Numbered from the stretch's first letter, positions 8,028 to 17,078 are shown. The stretch is 57,003 nucleotides of DNA from Bacteroidales bacterium (GCA_024401855.1 JAKSKH010000013.1:1-57003); one strand, 5' to 3'. Numbers and translations are program-made. Notes: generated from the sequence alone by a model not told the origin.

Positions 8028-10019
8028 TCAGAGAGTTGAGTAACGCTCTCCGTAAGAAAGCATCTGTGAGAGATAATCATCACAGTATACTATCTGATAA
8101 TCCACAATCTCACCGTTCTTCTCCACGGGAACAATCTCCGGATTGATGAATCCGCCATACGGCTTCAGCTCAAGGGCTGAATACCTTTCGATAACCTCTT
8201 TGTGAAGCTCGGCATCTATGTTCACCGCATACTTCTCGACAAGAGCCTTCCCTGCCTCATAATCGCCCTCAGACTTGATTCTCTGTATTTCTGCAAGCAG
8301 ATCTCCAAAGAGTCCTCTCAGAGCCTCGAAATCATTGATAACGAAATAGGTCTTGCCATCCCTCACCTTCTTCTCGATCACATTGGCGTCACGGCCTTTT
8401 TCATAGCACCATTCGCTTATGAGCTGGCGGTTCTGCATGTGAGCCTCCGTATTCTGCCTTCCGAGTTCGATACGGTTGAACTGCACCATAAGACCGTTGC
8501 GTATGTATGAGGAATACTCAGCCTTGTAGGCGTCCATATCCGGGAGCATGCCAAGTTCAACAAGTTTGGGGTCAGCGGCATAGTACAGGCCGAAAAGGTC
8601 TGCGCGGGCCTCCTCGAGAGTGGAGGAATACTCACCCATGGCCGTGGAGGAAACCCCTGGAAGAAGCTGGCCGGAACCATGCCCGAGGCATTCGTGAAGA
8701 TCGGTATGGATTTCGTCGGCTATCGAACCGTACTTCCTGTAAAGCTCCACTTCGCCGCCGTCATATGCGAACTCCTCCACGACATTCTTCGGAGACTCCT
8801 GGGCAGACCAGGAATAAGCGTGGGAGATGTTTGCTATTGTCACCGACTTTGAACCGTGTTCCTTCCTTATCCAGTCCGCATTGGGCAGGTTTATTCCTAT
8901 AGGCGTGGCGGGATACGCATCTCCTGAGAGACACACTGCATTTATGACCTTTGCGGAGACGCCCTTGACGGCCTCTTTCTTGAAACGTGGATCGACAGGA
9001 GAGTTGTCCTCGAACCACTGCGCGTTCGCGCTCATCACCTCGGTACGTTCCGATGCCTTCACATCCTTGATGTTGACGTGACCTTCCCATGCGCCCTTGC
9101 GTCCCAGGGGATCATTGTAGTCCTCAATGAAACCGTTCACGTAATCCACTATCCCCTCTGTGTCCTTCACCCATTCGATATTATATCTGTCCCAGATTCT
9201 GAGGTCTCCTGTCCTGTAGTACTCCACAAGAAGCCCGAGAGCCTTCTTCTGGCTCTCCGTCTCTGCAAACTCAGCCGCCGCTGTCAGTTCCCGGCATATC
9301 GCTGAAATGGCGGGTCCATAGATTCCGTCCTCCTTCCAGGCTTTCTCGACCACTTTCCCGTCCTCCTTGACGAGTTTTGTATTGAGGCCGTAAGAAACGG
9401 GCTCGGGATCATTCCTGTCCTCTATTGAAGCATAATAGGCCTCAACCTCGTCGCGGGTGACACCTTCATAGAAATTGACACCGGACAGAGCGACTATGTC
9501 GCCTTCGGTTGAAGTGGAACGACGCTGCGGATACACATCGGGATCGAAGACATAGGGAATGAGGAGTTCCGCCTCGTCACCCTTTCCGACAGCCGCCAGA
9601 AGACCTTCAAAATACTCTCTGGAGCAGGAAGGGAAAAACTTGTCCTCGGCGTAGTGATGATGGATGCCGGCGCTGAAGAAGACTCTCTTCGCATACTCGG
9701 TGAATGCGGCGTAGTCCTCACAGGCGCGGTCGCCCTGATAATTGTTCAAAACCGCCTCCAAGGCATGCCTGAGCTGCAGGTTATAGCGGCAGTTCTGATC
9801 CCATATGATATCCCACCCCCACTTGGCGGCCTCGGCAAGATGGTATGCGTAGGCCTTCTGCTGAAGGGTGAGGTCATCCCATCCGGGAACCTGATATCTT
9901 ATCACCTTGATGTCGGCGAACTGGTCTATGGTGAACTTGAAATTCTCCGGCTTTGACCCGCATCCGGCAGCGGTAAGAATCACTGAAAACGCAACAGCCA
10001 TCTTGATAGTCTTTTTCAT
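8028..10019 (-). CDS. Dipeptidyl peptidase III-like metallopeptidase (M49)
   Basis: A 663-residue M49-family zinc peptidase that removes dipeptides from the N-terminus of oligopeptides. The zinc site is clear: HECLGH (family HExxxH) followed by GSGQLLPG, and the downstream EEARAD that supplies the further glutamate. The start used is MKKTIKMAV at 10019, which gives a lipoprotein signal (AAGCGSK). An open frame runs further upstream but crosses the tRNA-Ala gene, so it was rejected. No Bacteroidota promoter box was seen in the short gap, so it may be read from the tRNA unit. Confidence 0.93.
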   Translation of the reverse strand: MKKTIKMAVAFSVILTAAGCGSKPENFKFTIDQFADIKVIRYQVPGWDDLTLQQKAYAYHLAEAAKWGWDIIWDQNCRYNLQLRHALEAVLNNYQGDRACEDYAAFTEYAKRVFFSAGIHHHYAEDKFFPSCSREYFEGLLAAVGKGDEAELLIPYVFDPDVYPQRRSTSTEGDIVALSGVNFYEGVTRDEVEAYYASIEDRNDPEPVSYGLNTKLVKEDGKVVEKAWKEDGIYGPAISAICRELTAAAEFAETESQKKALGLLVEYYRTGDLRIWDRYNIEWVKDTEGIVDYVNGFIEDYNDPLGRKGAWEGHVNIKDVKASERTEVMSANAQWFEDNSPVDPRFKKEAVKGVSAKVINAVCLSGDAYPATPIGINLPNADWIRKEHGSKSVTIANISHAYSWSAQESPKNVVEEFAYDGGEVELYRKYGSIADEIHTDLHECLGHGSGQLLPGVSSTAMGEYSSTLEEARADLFGLYYAADPKLVELGMLPDMDAYKAEYSSYIRNGLMVQFNRIELGRQNTEAHMQNRQLISEWCYEKGRDANVIEKKVRDGKTYFVINDFEALRGLFGDLLAEIQRIKSEGDYEAGKALVEKYAVNIDAELHKEVIERYSALELKPYGGFINPEIVPVEKNGEIVDYQIVYCDDYLSQMLSYGERYSTL

Positions 10020-10055
10020 ATCTGTATGAGTCTTGTATATGCGGTAATAATGAGA

Positions 10056-10085
10056 AACGGTCTCAGGTATTTCCTGGAGACCGTT
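10056..10085 (-). terminator. Hairpin after tRNA-Ala
   Basis: AACGGTCTCAGG, loop TATTT, CCTGGAGACCGTT: a 12-bp stem with one bulged base. It lies downstream of tRNA-Ala on the minus strand. The following T run is weak (TTCTCATTATT), so read-through into the DPP III gene is possible. Confidence 0.6.
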
Positions 10086-10093
10086 CTGACCTG

Positions 10094-10166
<73 letters not shown>

Positions 10167-10172
10167 TTTCCT

Positions 10173-10204
10173 GAAAACAAAACCGAGGCGTTTAAGTCTC
10201 GGTT
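10173..10204 (-). terminator. Terminator-like hairpin between tRNA-Glu and tRNA-Ala
   Basis: Stem AACCGAG (10181-10187) with CTCGGTT (10198-10204), followed on the minus strand by TTGTTTTC. It could end or attenuate transcription from the tRNA-Glu promoter, or serve as a processing site if both tRNAs are on one transcript. Confidence 0.6.
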
Positions 10205-10211
10205 TCATTTG

Positions 10212-10283
10212 TACTGGGTACGGGAATCGAACCCATATTGCAAGATTGAGAATCTTGAGTACTAACCGTTATACGAACCCAGC
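10212..10283 (-). tRNA. tRNA-Glu (CTC)
   Basis: Minus strand: acceptor GCTGGGT with ACCCAGT, anticodon stem CAAGA/TCTTG around the loop TTCTCAA, so the anticodon is CTC (codon GAG). T loop GGTTCGAT is standard. The terminal pair is G-U, which is slightly unusual. Confidence 0.92.
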
Positions 10284-10299
10284 ATAGCGATTGGGAATG

Positions 10300-10330
10300 C
10301 AAAGTTACTCAAAAATTCTTTACCTCCAAA
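10300..10330 (-). promoter_or_regulatory. Promoter of tRNA-Glu/tRNA-Ala
   Basis: Minus strand TTTG (10327-10330), 19-nt spacer, TAACTTTG (10300-10307). This is the same architecture as the tRNA-Phe promoter. The region 10020-10331 has no protein gene; it holds these two tRNAs, two hairpins and this promoter. Confidence 0.75.
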
Positions 10331-10331
10331 T

Positions 10332-11732
10332 TTATTTCAAAATAGTTTTTGCAAGACCTATCACTTCATCGGCAAGGGCCTGCGCCTCCGCCTCCGTGGA
10401 AGCCTCAGAATAGATGCGGATGATCGGTTCCGTATTGGATTTGCGCAGATGCACCCACTGCTTCTTCTCTTCGAAATCGACTTTCACTCCATCTATCGTA
10501 TTCACCTTCTCATCGGCATAATGCTTCCTTACCGCCTCGAGTATGGCTGCAATCTGCCCCTGATCGGAAAGGTCCATGCGGTTCTTGGCAATGAAATACT
10601 GAGGGAGCGTGGCCTTGTACTCGGAAACGCTCATCTTCTTGCGCGCAAGCTGGCTCAGGAAAAGAGCGACGCCCACCATCGCATCACGTCCGCAGTGGGA
10701 TGCAGGGTAGATGACTCCCCCGTTCCCCTCTCCGCCTATAAGAGCGTCCACCTCATGCATCTTCGTAGTGACGTTCACCTCACCCACGGCCGCAGCATGA
10801 TATACGCCTCCGTGCGCCTCTGTGACGTCCCGAAGAGCGCGGGAAGATGAAAGGTTGCTGACCGTGTTGCCGGCCCCGTAGAAATCGAGAAGGTAGTCTG
10901 CCACGGCAACAAGCGTATATTCCTCGACGAAAGGCTCTCCGGTCTCGCAGATGAAGGCAAGACGGTCCACGTCCGGATCCACGCTGATTCCCAGAGCGGC
11001 CTTCTCCTTCACAACCGCCTCGCTGAGTCCGACAAGATTCTTCGGAAGGGGTTCGGGATTGTGGGCGAAGTCACCGTCAGGCTCTCCGTTGAGGGTGATG
11101 CACTCCACACCCAGTCTTTCGAGCAGACGAGGCATTATGATGCCGCCGACGGAGTTGATCGCGTCCAGCACAACCTTGAATCCGGCGGCGCGGACAGCAT
11201 CGGCATCCACCGCCTCGAGGGCGAGGACGCTGTCTATATGTTCATCTGTGAAATCATGCTCCTCTATCCTTCCCAGTTCATCCACGGGGGCGAAATCGAA
11301 TTTTTCGGACTCCGCAAGTTCCAGAATGGCGTTCCCTTCTGCCGCCGTGAGGAACTCTCCCCTGTCGTTCAGCAGTTTGAGAGCGTTCCACTGGCGCGGG
11401 TTGTGGCTAGCGGTAATGATGATGCCGCCGTCGGCATCTGCGAACTTTACCGCAAGCTCCGTGGTGGGCGTGCTGGCAAAACCGCATTTGACCACATCAA
11501 CTCCGCAGGCAACGAGAGTGCCGCATACAAGCTGTTCAACCATCTGTCCGCTGATGCGGGCGTCACGCCCGACAACGATCTTGTACCTGCCTGCGTTGGG
11601 AGCCGTCTTCCTTTCGGGAAGTGTGGCGCAGTATGCATAAGTGAACTTTACTATATCCACGGGGGTGAGTCCCTCTCCCTGAGGGCCGCCTATCGTCCCG
11701 CGAATACCGGAAATGGATTTTATGAGTGTCAT
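10332..11732 (-). CDS. glmM: Phosphoglucosamine mutase-like phosphohexomutase
   Basis: A 466-residue alpha-D-phosphohexomutase. Visible motifs in order: the phospho-serine loop TASHNPRQWNA, the metal loop DPDVDRLAF (here SVDPDVDRLA), the sugar-binding loop GGEGNGG, and the phosphate-binding RKSNTEPIIRIY near the C-terminus. GEGNGG rather than GEQSGH is what Bacteroidales proteins called GlmM have; the reaction would be glucosamine-6-P to glucosamine-1-P for peptidoglycan precursors, but phosphomannomutase activity cannot be excluded. Start chosen at MTLIKSISG (11732), the usual N-terminus of the family; a longer frame upstream would run into the promoter. Confidence 0.88.
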   Translation of the reverse strand: MTLIKSISGIRGTIGGPQGEGLTPVDIVKFTYAYCATLPERKTAPNAGRYKIVVGRDARISGQMVEQLVCGTLVACGVDVVKCGFASTPTTELAVKFADADGGIIITASHNPRQWNALKLLNDRGEFLTAAEGNAILELAESEKFDFAPVDELGRIEEHDFTDEHIDSVLALEAVDADAVRAAGFKVVLDAINSVGGIIMPRLLERLGVECITLNGEPDGDFAHNPEPLPKNLVGLSEAVVKEKAALGISVDPDVDRLAFICETGEPFVEEYTLVAVADYLLDFYGAGNTVSNLSSSRALRDVTEAHGGVYHAAAVGEVNVTTKMHEVDALIGGEGNGGVIYPASHCGRDAMVGVALFLSQLARKKMSVSEYKATLPQYFIAKNRMDLSDQGQIAAILEAVRKHYADEKVNTIDGVKVDFEEKKQWVHLRKSNTEPIIRIYSEASTEAEAQALADEVIGLAKTILK

Positions 11733-11751
11733 GCTGATTTTTTTATTTATG

Positions 11752-11759
11752 CAAATATA
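11752..11759 (-). promoter_or_regulatory. -7 box of glmM
   Basis: Minus strand TATATTTG, 19 nt before the ATG at 11732. A weaker TATATTCG on the plus strand (11763-11770) may serve the divergent DUF486 gene. Confidence 0.6.
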
Positions 11760-11790
11760 TAGTATATTCGCGAACTTAAAAAATACACCT

Positions 11791-12159
11791 ATGCAAGGTC
11801 TCTGGACAATACTGCTCCTTATAGTCTCGAACATATTCATGACTGTAGCATGGTACGGACAGCTCAAACTGTCCGAACTTCATATTTCAGACAACTGGCC
11901 TCTGATTGTAATAATCCTGTCGTCCTGGGGTGTGGCATTCCTTGAATATTTTGCAATGGTTCCGGCCAACAGGATAGGCTCGAACATAAACGGAGGTCCG
12001 TTCAGTCTTATGCAGCTTAAAATCATACAGGAATGCATCTCGCTTACTGTGTTCACCCTGATCTGCGCTCTTGTGTTCAAGAGCCAGCCTATCCAGTGGA
12101 ACCACATCGCGGCGTTCGGCTGCATAATAGCCGCTGTTTTCTTCTGCTTCATGAAATAA
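11791..12159 (+). CDS. DUF486 (DMT-like) membrane protein
   Basis: A 122-residue, four-helix membrane protein of the DUF486 family, related in shape to small multidrug or drug/metabolite transporters. The family signature is present: MTVAWYGQLK in helix 1, WGVAFLEYFAMVPANRIG in the middle, and FSLMQLKIIQE before the third helix. The substrate is not known. The start at 11791 was chosen because it opens directly on the first membrane helix; an upstream ATG in the same frame lies in the divergent promoter. It stops 4 nt before the NamZ-like gene. Confidence 0.9.
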   Translation: MQGLWTILLLIVSNIFMTVAWYGQLKLSELHISDNWPLIVIILSSWGVAFLEYFAMVPANRIGSNINGGPFSLMQLKIIQECISLTVFTLICALVFKSQPIQWNHIAAFGCIIAAVFFCFMK

Positions 12160-12163
12160 GGCC

Positions 12164-13228
12164 ATGTTCAGTTTCAGGACTTCCCCAATTGAAGATCAGC
12201 TGGACAAGGCGCTGACAGACGGTAAGGTAGGTGTTTTCTGCACCCAGAACTGCTGGGACCCGTCCAAGGGAAGATATGTTTATGACATCTTCAGGGAAAG
12301 GGGCAACCTTGCAAGGATTTTCACCCCGCGGGACTCGGAGCTTTCCCCGGACACCAACCACATCGAATGGGAGGCTGCGGATCTGGAAGAGCTTAACGCC
12401 CTGGTCATTGAAATACAGGATACGGGAAGCAGATATTTCAACTACACACGTGACGTGATGCAGCTTCTGTCAATGAGAGCAAGGAGTTACGAAGGACCGT
12501 CAATATACGTGATCGACCACATCAACCCTGCCGGACGTATCGTGGAAGGCACCATTCCCGCCGTGGAATCAGACATATGGACCCCAAAGGTCGCCCACCG
12601 ACACGGGCTCACACTGGGGGAGCTGTGCCTGCTGTACTGCAATGAGATAGATGCCAAATTCCCGTTGCACATCGTCTCGGCAAGGGTTTCAGATACCGGC
12701 AAGAGCCTGCTGCCATGGACAATAGCTCCGGCTTCCGACATTCCGGGGATGTTCACCTGCCTGATGTATTCCGGAGGCGGTCTGTGGAACAACACATCCA
12801 TATCCCCCGCCATTGGAACGGCAAGACCTTATGAATACTTCGGGGCTCCGTTCATCAGGACTGAAGACGTCAGGACGCTGCCAGCTCCGGAAGGTGTCAT
12901 GATGAGACCCTGTTCCTTCACCCCATCCGCCGGCCGGTACAAAGGTGAAAGATGTTTCGGATACCAGATAATGCTTGAACCGGGAGCGCAATACCACTCG
13001 CTTCTGCACACGCTTCAGCTCATGCGTCACTTTTCCGAAAGGTACTCCCAGTTTGAAATGTTCGACAGCCTTTTCACGAAAGTCGCGGATCCGGTCATCG
13101 AGTCATACCTCAAGGGGGAAATCAGTTTTGACATAGTGCAGGAGCACGTCAAGCTGGAAGAACAGAAATGGATTCGCAAAGCCAGACGTTTCCTGCTTTA
13201 TGATGACGCTCCTTGCAGAATTAAATAA
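12164..13228 (+). CDS. DUF1343 / NamZ-like (GH171) protein, divergent
   Basis: A 354-residue member of the DUF1343 family, whose founding enzyme NamZ is an exo-beta-N-acetylmuramidase. Recognisable: VIEIQDTGSRYFNYTRDV (family DxQDxGxRxYTY), IDHINPAGRIVEG, LTLGEL, the tail of SGGGLWNNTSISPAIGTARP with YEYFGAPFI, and CSFTPSAGRYKGE. Two points differ from typical members: no signal peptide, and the usual PEHG near the N-terminus is replaced by TPRDSEL, while the usual EGRGT is replaced by PAIGT. Enzyme activity is therefore doubtful. It follows DUF486 by 4 nt. Confidence 0.82.
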   Translation: MFSFRTSPIEDQLDKALTDGKVGVFCTQNCWDPSKGRYVYDIFRERGNLARIFTPRDSELSPDTNHIEWEAADLEELNALVIEIQDTGSRYFNYTRDVMQLLSMRARSYEGPSIYVIDHINPAGRIVEGTIPAVESDIWTPKVAHRHGLTLGELCLLYCNEIDAKFPLHIVSARVSDTGKSLLPWTIAPASDIPGMFTCLMYSGGGLWNNTSISPAIGTARPYEYFGAPFIRTEDVRTLPAPEGVMMRPCSFTPSAGRYKGERCFGYQIMLEPGAQYHSLLHTLQLMRHFSERYSQFEMFDSLFTKVADPVIESYLKGEISFDIVQEHVKLEEQKWIRKARRFLLYDDAPCRIK

Positions 13229-13235
13229 TAATGGT

Positions 13236-13243
13236 TATATTTG
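13236..13243 (+). promoter_or_regulatory. -7 box of rpmE2
   Basis: TATATTTG with an imperfect CTTG 20 nt upstream (13212-13215). The ATG of the L31 gene is at 13270. Confidence 0.6.
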
Positions 13244-13269
13244 CACGATTCAATAAACACTAGTGTAAA

Positions 13270-13521
13270 ATGAAAAAAGGAATCCATCCCGAAACCTACC
13301 GTCTTGTAGCTTTCAAGGATATGTCAAACGAAACCGTATTCATCACACGTTCCTGCGCGACAAGCAAGGAGAAAATCACCATTGACGGAGTTGAATACCC
13401 TCTCGTAAAGCTTGAGATTTCCAACACATCTCACCCTTTCTACACCGGAAAAGTCAAGATCATCGATTCTGCCGGTCGTGTTGATATGTTCTATCAGAGA
13501 TACAAATCAAGAAAGAAATAA
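13270..13521 (+). CDS. rpmE2: 50S ribosomal protein L31, type B
   Basis: An 83-residue L31 of the type B (zinc-free) form: starts MKKGIHPETYR, has SCATSKEKITIDG and ends in FYQRYKSRKK with SHPFYTGK before it. The paired zinc cysteines of type A L31 are absent; only one cysteine is present. It is a structural protein of the large ribosomal subunit near the 5S rRNA and subunit bridge. It stands alone with its own promoter and a clear terminator. Confidence 0.96.
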   Translation: MKKGIHPETYRLVAFKDMSNETVFITRSCATSKEKITIDGVEYPLVKLEISNTSHPFYTGKVKIIDSAGRVDMFYQRYKSRKK

Positions 13522-13546
13522 TCTTTCGCGGAATTTTAGGTACAAT

Positions 13547-13581
13547 AAAGCGGTTCTCAAGGAGTTCCGCTTTGTTTTTTT
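13547..13581 (+). terminator. Rho-independent terminator of rpmE2
   Basis: AAAGCGG (13547-13553) pairs with CCGCTTT (13567-13573), with an inner CTC/GAG pair, and is followed by GTTTTTTT. A convincing terminator. Confidence 0.88.
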
Positions 13582-13584
13582 ATA

Positions 13585-13592
13585 TATATTTG
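13585..13592 (+). promoter_or_regulatory. -7 box before the small membrane protein gene
   Basis: TATATTTG directly after the T run of the rpmE2 terminator. The predicted transcript starts around 13597, before the ATG at 13615. Confidence 0.55.
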
Positions 13593-13614
13593 CCATGAAT
13601 AATCAAAAAAACTT

Positions 13615-14046
13615 ATGACGGTAAAGGGAAAGATATTCGCATGGTTCCTCGCTGTAATCCTTCTGGCGGGAGCCGCATTCGTGTACGTGAAGTTCTACTT
13701 CGTTTTCGGATCCGGAGTCAAAGCCGGAGAACTCAACCAGATAGTTTACAAGGGCTGGGTGTGGAAAACCTATGAGGGAAGGCTCATCCAAACAGGATTC
13801 AAAGGAGCCAAAGGAGGCGGCAGCATCCAGTCCAATGAATTCGACTTCTCCGTAGAGGACAAGCAGATAGCGGAAAAGCTTATGCTGTGCAGCGGAAAAC
13901 AGGTCGAGCTCCATTACAAGGAATACCGTGGAATGCTTCCCTGGCGTGGAATGCAGAAATACGTGGTTGATGAAATCATTTCAATCAACTCCTCAAGTGA
14001 AACCGATGCAAACACAATTCCAGACATCCCTCTGGACCAGATATAG
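13615..14046 (+). CDS. Small single-pass membrane protein, unknown function
   Basis: A 143-residue protein with an N-terminal membrane helix (about residues 6-28, FAWFLAVILLAGAAFVYV) and a soluble domain after it. The soluble part has GWVWKTYEGRL, a glycine-rich GAKGGGS and a beta-rich end with KQVELHYKEYRG and YVVDEIISI. It resembles conserved Bacteroidales proteins of this size that have no experimentally known role. Three nucleotides separate it from the S9 peptidase gene, so they form an operon with kbl. Confidence 0.8.
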   Translation: MTVKGKIFAWFLAVILLAGAAFVYVKFYFVFGSGVKAGELNQIVYKGWVWKTYEGRLIQTGFKGAKGGGSIQSNEFDFSVEDKQIAEKLMLCSGKQVELHYKEYRGMLPWRGMQKYVVDEIISINSSSETDANTIPDIPLDQI

Positions 14047-14049
14047 GAA

Positions 14050-15885
14050 ATGAGCTTTCTTTTCTCCCTGCTTGCGGCAGGCGTGATTGCCGTTCATCCG
14101 GCGGAGAACCCCGGCGGGAAAAAGCTGTCGATGTACGATGCCAACCTCAACCCGGAAGTATATCCGGCAAGTGCCAGATTCTTTTGGAACGGGGGCGCAA
14201 CATACACCCGGCGCAAACCTGAGGAAAAGACCTGGACACTGCCGGTTTCCGACAGCCGGGACATCACTTACGGAGAATCCGTGTCGAGAAACGAATTCGG
14301 ATGCGAAGGCGGGGTGTTCCCCTCCAACAGGGCAGACAGGATTGCCGTTTACCGGAAGGACGAAAGCCGGATCACGGAATTCCCGCTTCTGGACATAACC
14401 ACGCGTACAGGAAGTCTCGTGAGTCTGAAATATCCGATGAACGGCATGGAATCAGAGCGTCTTGCCCTGTGTGTGTGCGACACCCTCGGCAACATCGGGT
14501 GCACTCTGGACATCAATGACTTCGGAGAAGACAGATACCTGACCAACGTGAGCTGGAGTCCGGACGACAGATACATCTTCGTACAGGTGCTTGACCGAAG
14601 CCAGCACGAAATGCACCTGAACATGTACAGGAGCGACAACGGAGCATTTGTACGCACTGTTCTGGAAGAAAGGAACGATGCCTGGGTGGAGCCGCTCGAC
14701 CCCGTCAGCTTCATAAAGGGGAGCTACAGGTTCATCTACCGGACAGACAACCGCGACGGCTACCGCAATCTCTATCTCTGCGACACCACCGGTACCGTCT
14801 CACGCATCACCAGAACGGATGCGGACGTAAAATATCTCGGTAACGACGGCAAATGGATATTCTACACGTCAGCGGAAATATCCCCTGTGGAGAATCATCT
14901 TTTCAGAATGGAAATCAAAAAGAAAGGCTTCGGCAAACCGGAACGGCTCACAAAAGAGGCCGGCTGGCACGATATCAGCCTTTCACCCGATTGCACCAGG
15001 TATATAGACAGATGGCAGTCTTTCAACGATCCGGGATTCACCGGACTGTTCAAATCTGACGGAACCCTTCTGGAGCGTCTTGTGGAAGGAGGAGACCCTC
15101 TGGCGGAGTATGCCTCCTGTGAGGTGGAATTCGGTACGGTGAAGGCGGCGGACGGGCAGACGGACAACTACTACCGCCTGTACAAGCCCCTCGGCTTCGA
15201 TCCGTCCAGGAAATATCCGCTGATAGTATATGTCTACGGCGGTCCCCATTCCCAGATGGTCAACGGGAAATGGCTCGGCAACATCAGAATGTGGGAAATG
15301 CTCATGGCTCAGCAGGGCTATGTGGTTTATGTCCAGGACAACCGCGGCACATCAAACAGGGGCGCGGCCTTCGAGAAAGCCATTAACAGGCAGTGCGGGA
15401 AGGTGGAGATGGAAGACCAGATGGCCGGATTGAACGACCTGCTGGAACGTAGCCCCTGGATAGACCGTGACAGGATAGGCATCCACGGATGGAGCTACGG
15501 AGGATTCATGACCATAAGCCTTGCCCTCAACTACCCCGACGTATTCAAGGTGGCGGTTGCCGGCGGTCCGGTGATAGATTGGAAATGGTACGAAATAATG
15601 TACGGAGAGCGCTATATGGATACCGAAGCCACGAATCCCGAGGGCTTTGCCGCGACAGGCCTGATAGGAAAAGCCGACAACCTGAAGGCGAAACTTCTCA
15701 TCTGCCAGGGGGCGATAGACAATACTGTGGTCTGGGAACACTCCCTGAGTTTTGTTCAGGAATGCATCAACAGGGGCATACAGTTGGATTATTTCCCCTA
15801 CCCCTGCAGCGAACATAACATGAGGGGAGGAGCCCGCGTCCACCTCTACCGGAAAATAACGGATTACTTTAACGAAAAATTATAA
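14050..15885 (+). CDS. Prolyl oligopeptidase family (S9, DPP IV-like) peptidase
   Basis: A 611-residue exported S9 serine peptidase. A signal peptide (about residues 1-15) is followed by a beta-propeller region (to about 360) and an alpha/beta hydrolase domain. The catalytic serine is in GIHGWSYGGFM, the aspartate in CQGAIDNTV (DPP IV has HGTADDNV), and the histidine in PCSEHNMRG. DPP IV-like enzymes remove dipeptides from proline-containing peptides in the periplasm. The second double-glutamate motif of true DPP IV is not evident, so the exact specificity is open. It is in the middle of a three-gene operon, 2 nt before kbl. Confidence 0.9.
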   Translation: MSFLFSLLAAGVIAVHPAENPGGKKLSMYDANLNPEVYPASARFFWNGGATYTRRKPEEKTWTLPVSDSRDITYGESVSRNEFGCEGGVFPSNRADRIAVYRKDESRITEFPLLDITTRTGSLVSLKYPMNGMESERLALCVCDTLGNIGCTLDINDFGEDRYLTNVSWSPDDRYIFVQVLDRSQHEMHLNMYRSDNGAFVRTVLEERNDAWVEPLDPVSFIKGSYRFIYRTDNRDGYRNLYLCDTTGTVSRITRTDADVKYLGNDGKWIFYTSAEISPVENHLFRMEIKKKGFGKPERLTKEAGWHDISLSPDCTRYIDRWQSFNDPGFTGLFKSDGTLLERLVEGGDPLAEYASCEVEFGTVKAADGQTDNYYRLYKPLGFDPSRKYPLIVYVYGGPHSQMVNGKWLGNIRMWEMLMAQQGYVVYVQDNRGTSNRGAAFEKAINRQCGKVEMEDQMAGLNDLLERSPWIDRDRIGIHGWSYGGFMTISLALNYPDVFKVAVAGGPVIDWKWYEIMYGERYMDTEATNPEGFAATGLIGKADNLKAKLLICQGAIDNTVVWEHSLSFVQECINRGIQLDYFPYPCSEHNMRGGARVHLYRKITDYFNEKL

Positions 15886-15887
15886 AA

Positions 15888-17078
15888 ATGTACGGAGAAT
15901 TCAAAAATTACCTACAGAAAGAACTCAAGGCAATTGAGGATGCAGGATTGTACAAAAAAGAAAGGATGATATGCTCTCCCCAGGGAGCGGAGATAACGTT
16001 GGCGGATGGCAGCAAAGCGCTCAACTTCTGCGCTAACAACTACCTTGGTCTTGCAGACAACCCGAGACTTATTGAAGCGGCCAAGAAGGCTATGGATGAA
16101 CGTGGCTTCGGAATGTCTTCCGTACGGTTCATCTGCGGCCAGCAGGATCTCCACAGAGAGCTTGAGAAAGCCATTGCCAAGTATTTCCACACAGACGACA
16201 CCATACTCTACGCCGCCTGTTTCGATGCAAACGGAGGTGTCTTCGAACCCCTTCTCACAGCCGACGACGCCATAATTTCCGACTCGCTCAACCACGCATC
16301 CATAATCGACGGTGTACGCCTCTGCAAGGCCGTACGCTACCGCTATGCCAATGCCGACATGGAAGAGCTGGAGAAATGTCTGCAGGAAGCCCAGGCGCAG
16401 AGATTCCGCATTATCGTTACTGACGGAGTCTTCTCAATGGACGGGAACGTAGCTCCCGTTGACAAAATCTGCGACCTTGCTGAGAAATACAATGCCCTTG
16501 TAATGGTGGATGAAAGCCATTCAGCTGGCGTCGTCGGTAAAACAGGACGTGGCGTGGCTGAACAGTTCAACTGTTACGGACGTATCGACATCCACACAGG
16601 CACACTCGGAAAGAGTTTCGGAGGAGCCGTGGGCGGTTTCACGACAGGCCGTCAGGAAATCATAGACATGCTGCGTCAGCGCTCCCGTCCGTATCTCTTC
16701 TCAAACTCACTTCCTCCCATGATCTGTGGAGCTGGTATCGAGTTGTTCAAGATGCTCGAGGAATCCGACGAGATACATGCCAGACAACAGGAGAATGTGG
16801 AATACTTCCGCACCAGAATGCTTGCAGCAGGTTTCGACATAAAGCCCACGCAGTCAGCCATTTGCGCCGTCATGCTGTACGATGCTCCCCTTTCCCAGAA
16901 ATTCGCCGCGGAAATGGCTCAGGAAGGCATTTTCGTCACCGGATTCTACTACCCTGTGGTTCCCAAGGGACAAGCCCGCATCCGTGTACAGATATCAGCC
17001 GCCCACAATCGTGAACAGCTGGATACCGCAATAGCCGCCTTCATCAAGGTCGGCCGTAAACTAGGCGTGTTAAAATAG
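15888..17078 (+). CDS. kbl: Glycine C-acetyltransferase (2-amino-3-ketobutyrate CoA ligase)
   Basis: A 396-residue PLP enzyme of the alpha-oxoamine synthase family. It has the family opening LNFCANNYLGLADNP, the VDESHSAGVVG segment, and the PLP lysine in HTGTLGKSFGGAVGG. The sequence is closer to Kbl than to BioF or serine palmitoyltransferase. Kbl converts 2-amino-3-oxobutyrate plus CoA to glycine plus acetyl-CoA, the second step of threonine breakdown; the first-step enzyme is encoded at 18417-19370 on the other strand. Its end overlaps the end of the M20 peptidase gene by 9 nt in convergent orientation. Confidence 0.93.
   Translation: MYGEFKNYLQKELKAIEDAGLYKKERMICSPQGAEITLADGSKALNFCANNYLGLADNPRLIEAAKKAMDERGFGMSSVRFICGQQDLHRELEKAIAKYFHTDDTILYAACFDANGGVFEPLLTADDAIISDSLNHASIIDGVRLCKAVRYRYANADMEELEKCLQEAQAQRFRIIVTDGVFSMDGNVAPVDKICDLAEKYNALVMVDESHSAGVVGKTGRGVAEQFNCYGRIDIHTGTLGKSFGGAVGGFTTGRQEIIDMLRQRSRPYLFSNSLPPMICGAGIELFKMLEESDEIHARQQENVEYFRTRMLAAGFDIKPTQSAICAVMLYDAPLSQKFAAEMAQEGIFVTGFYYPVVPKGQARIRVQISAAHNREQLDTAIAAFIKVGRKLGVLK

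Noticed and set aside
13595-13618. A seven-codon leader peptide (MNNQKNL) ending in ATGA with the small membrane protein
   Set aside because: The predicted transcription start falls after its ATG, so translation is unlikely.
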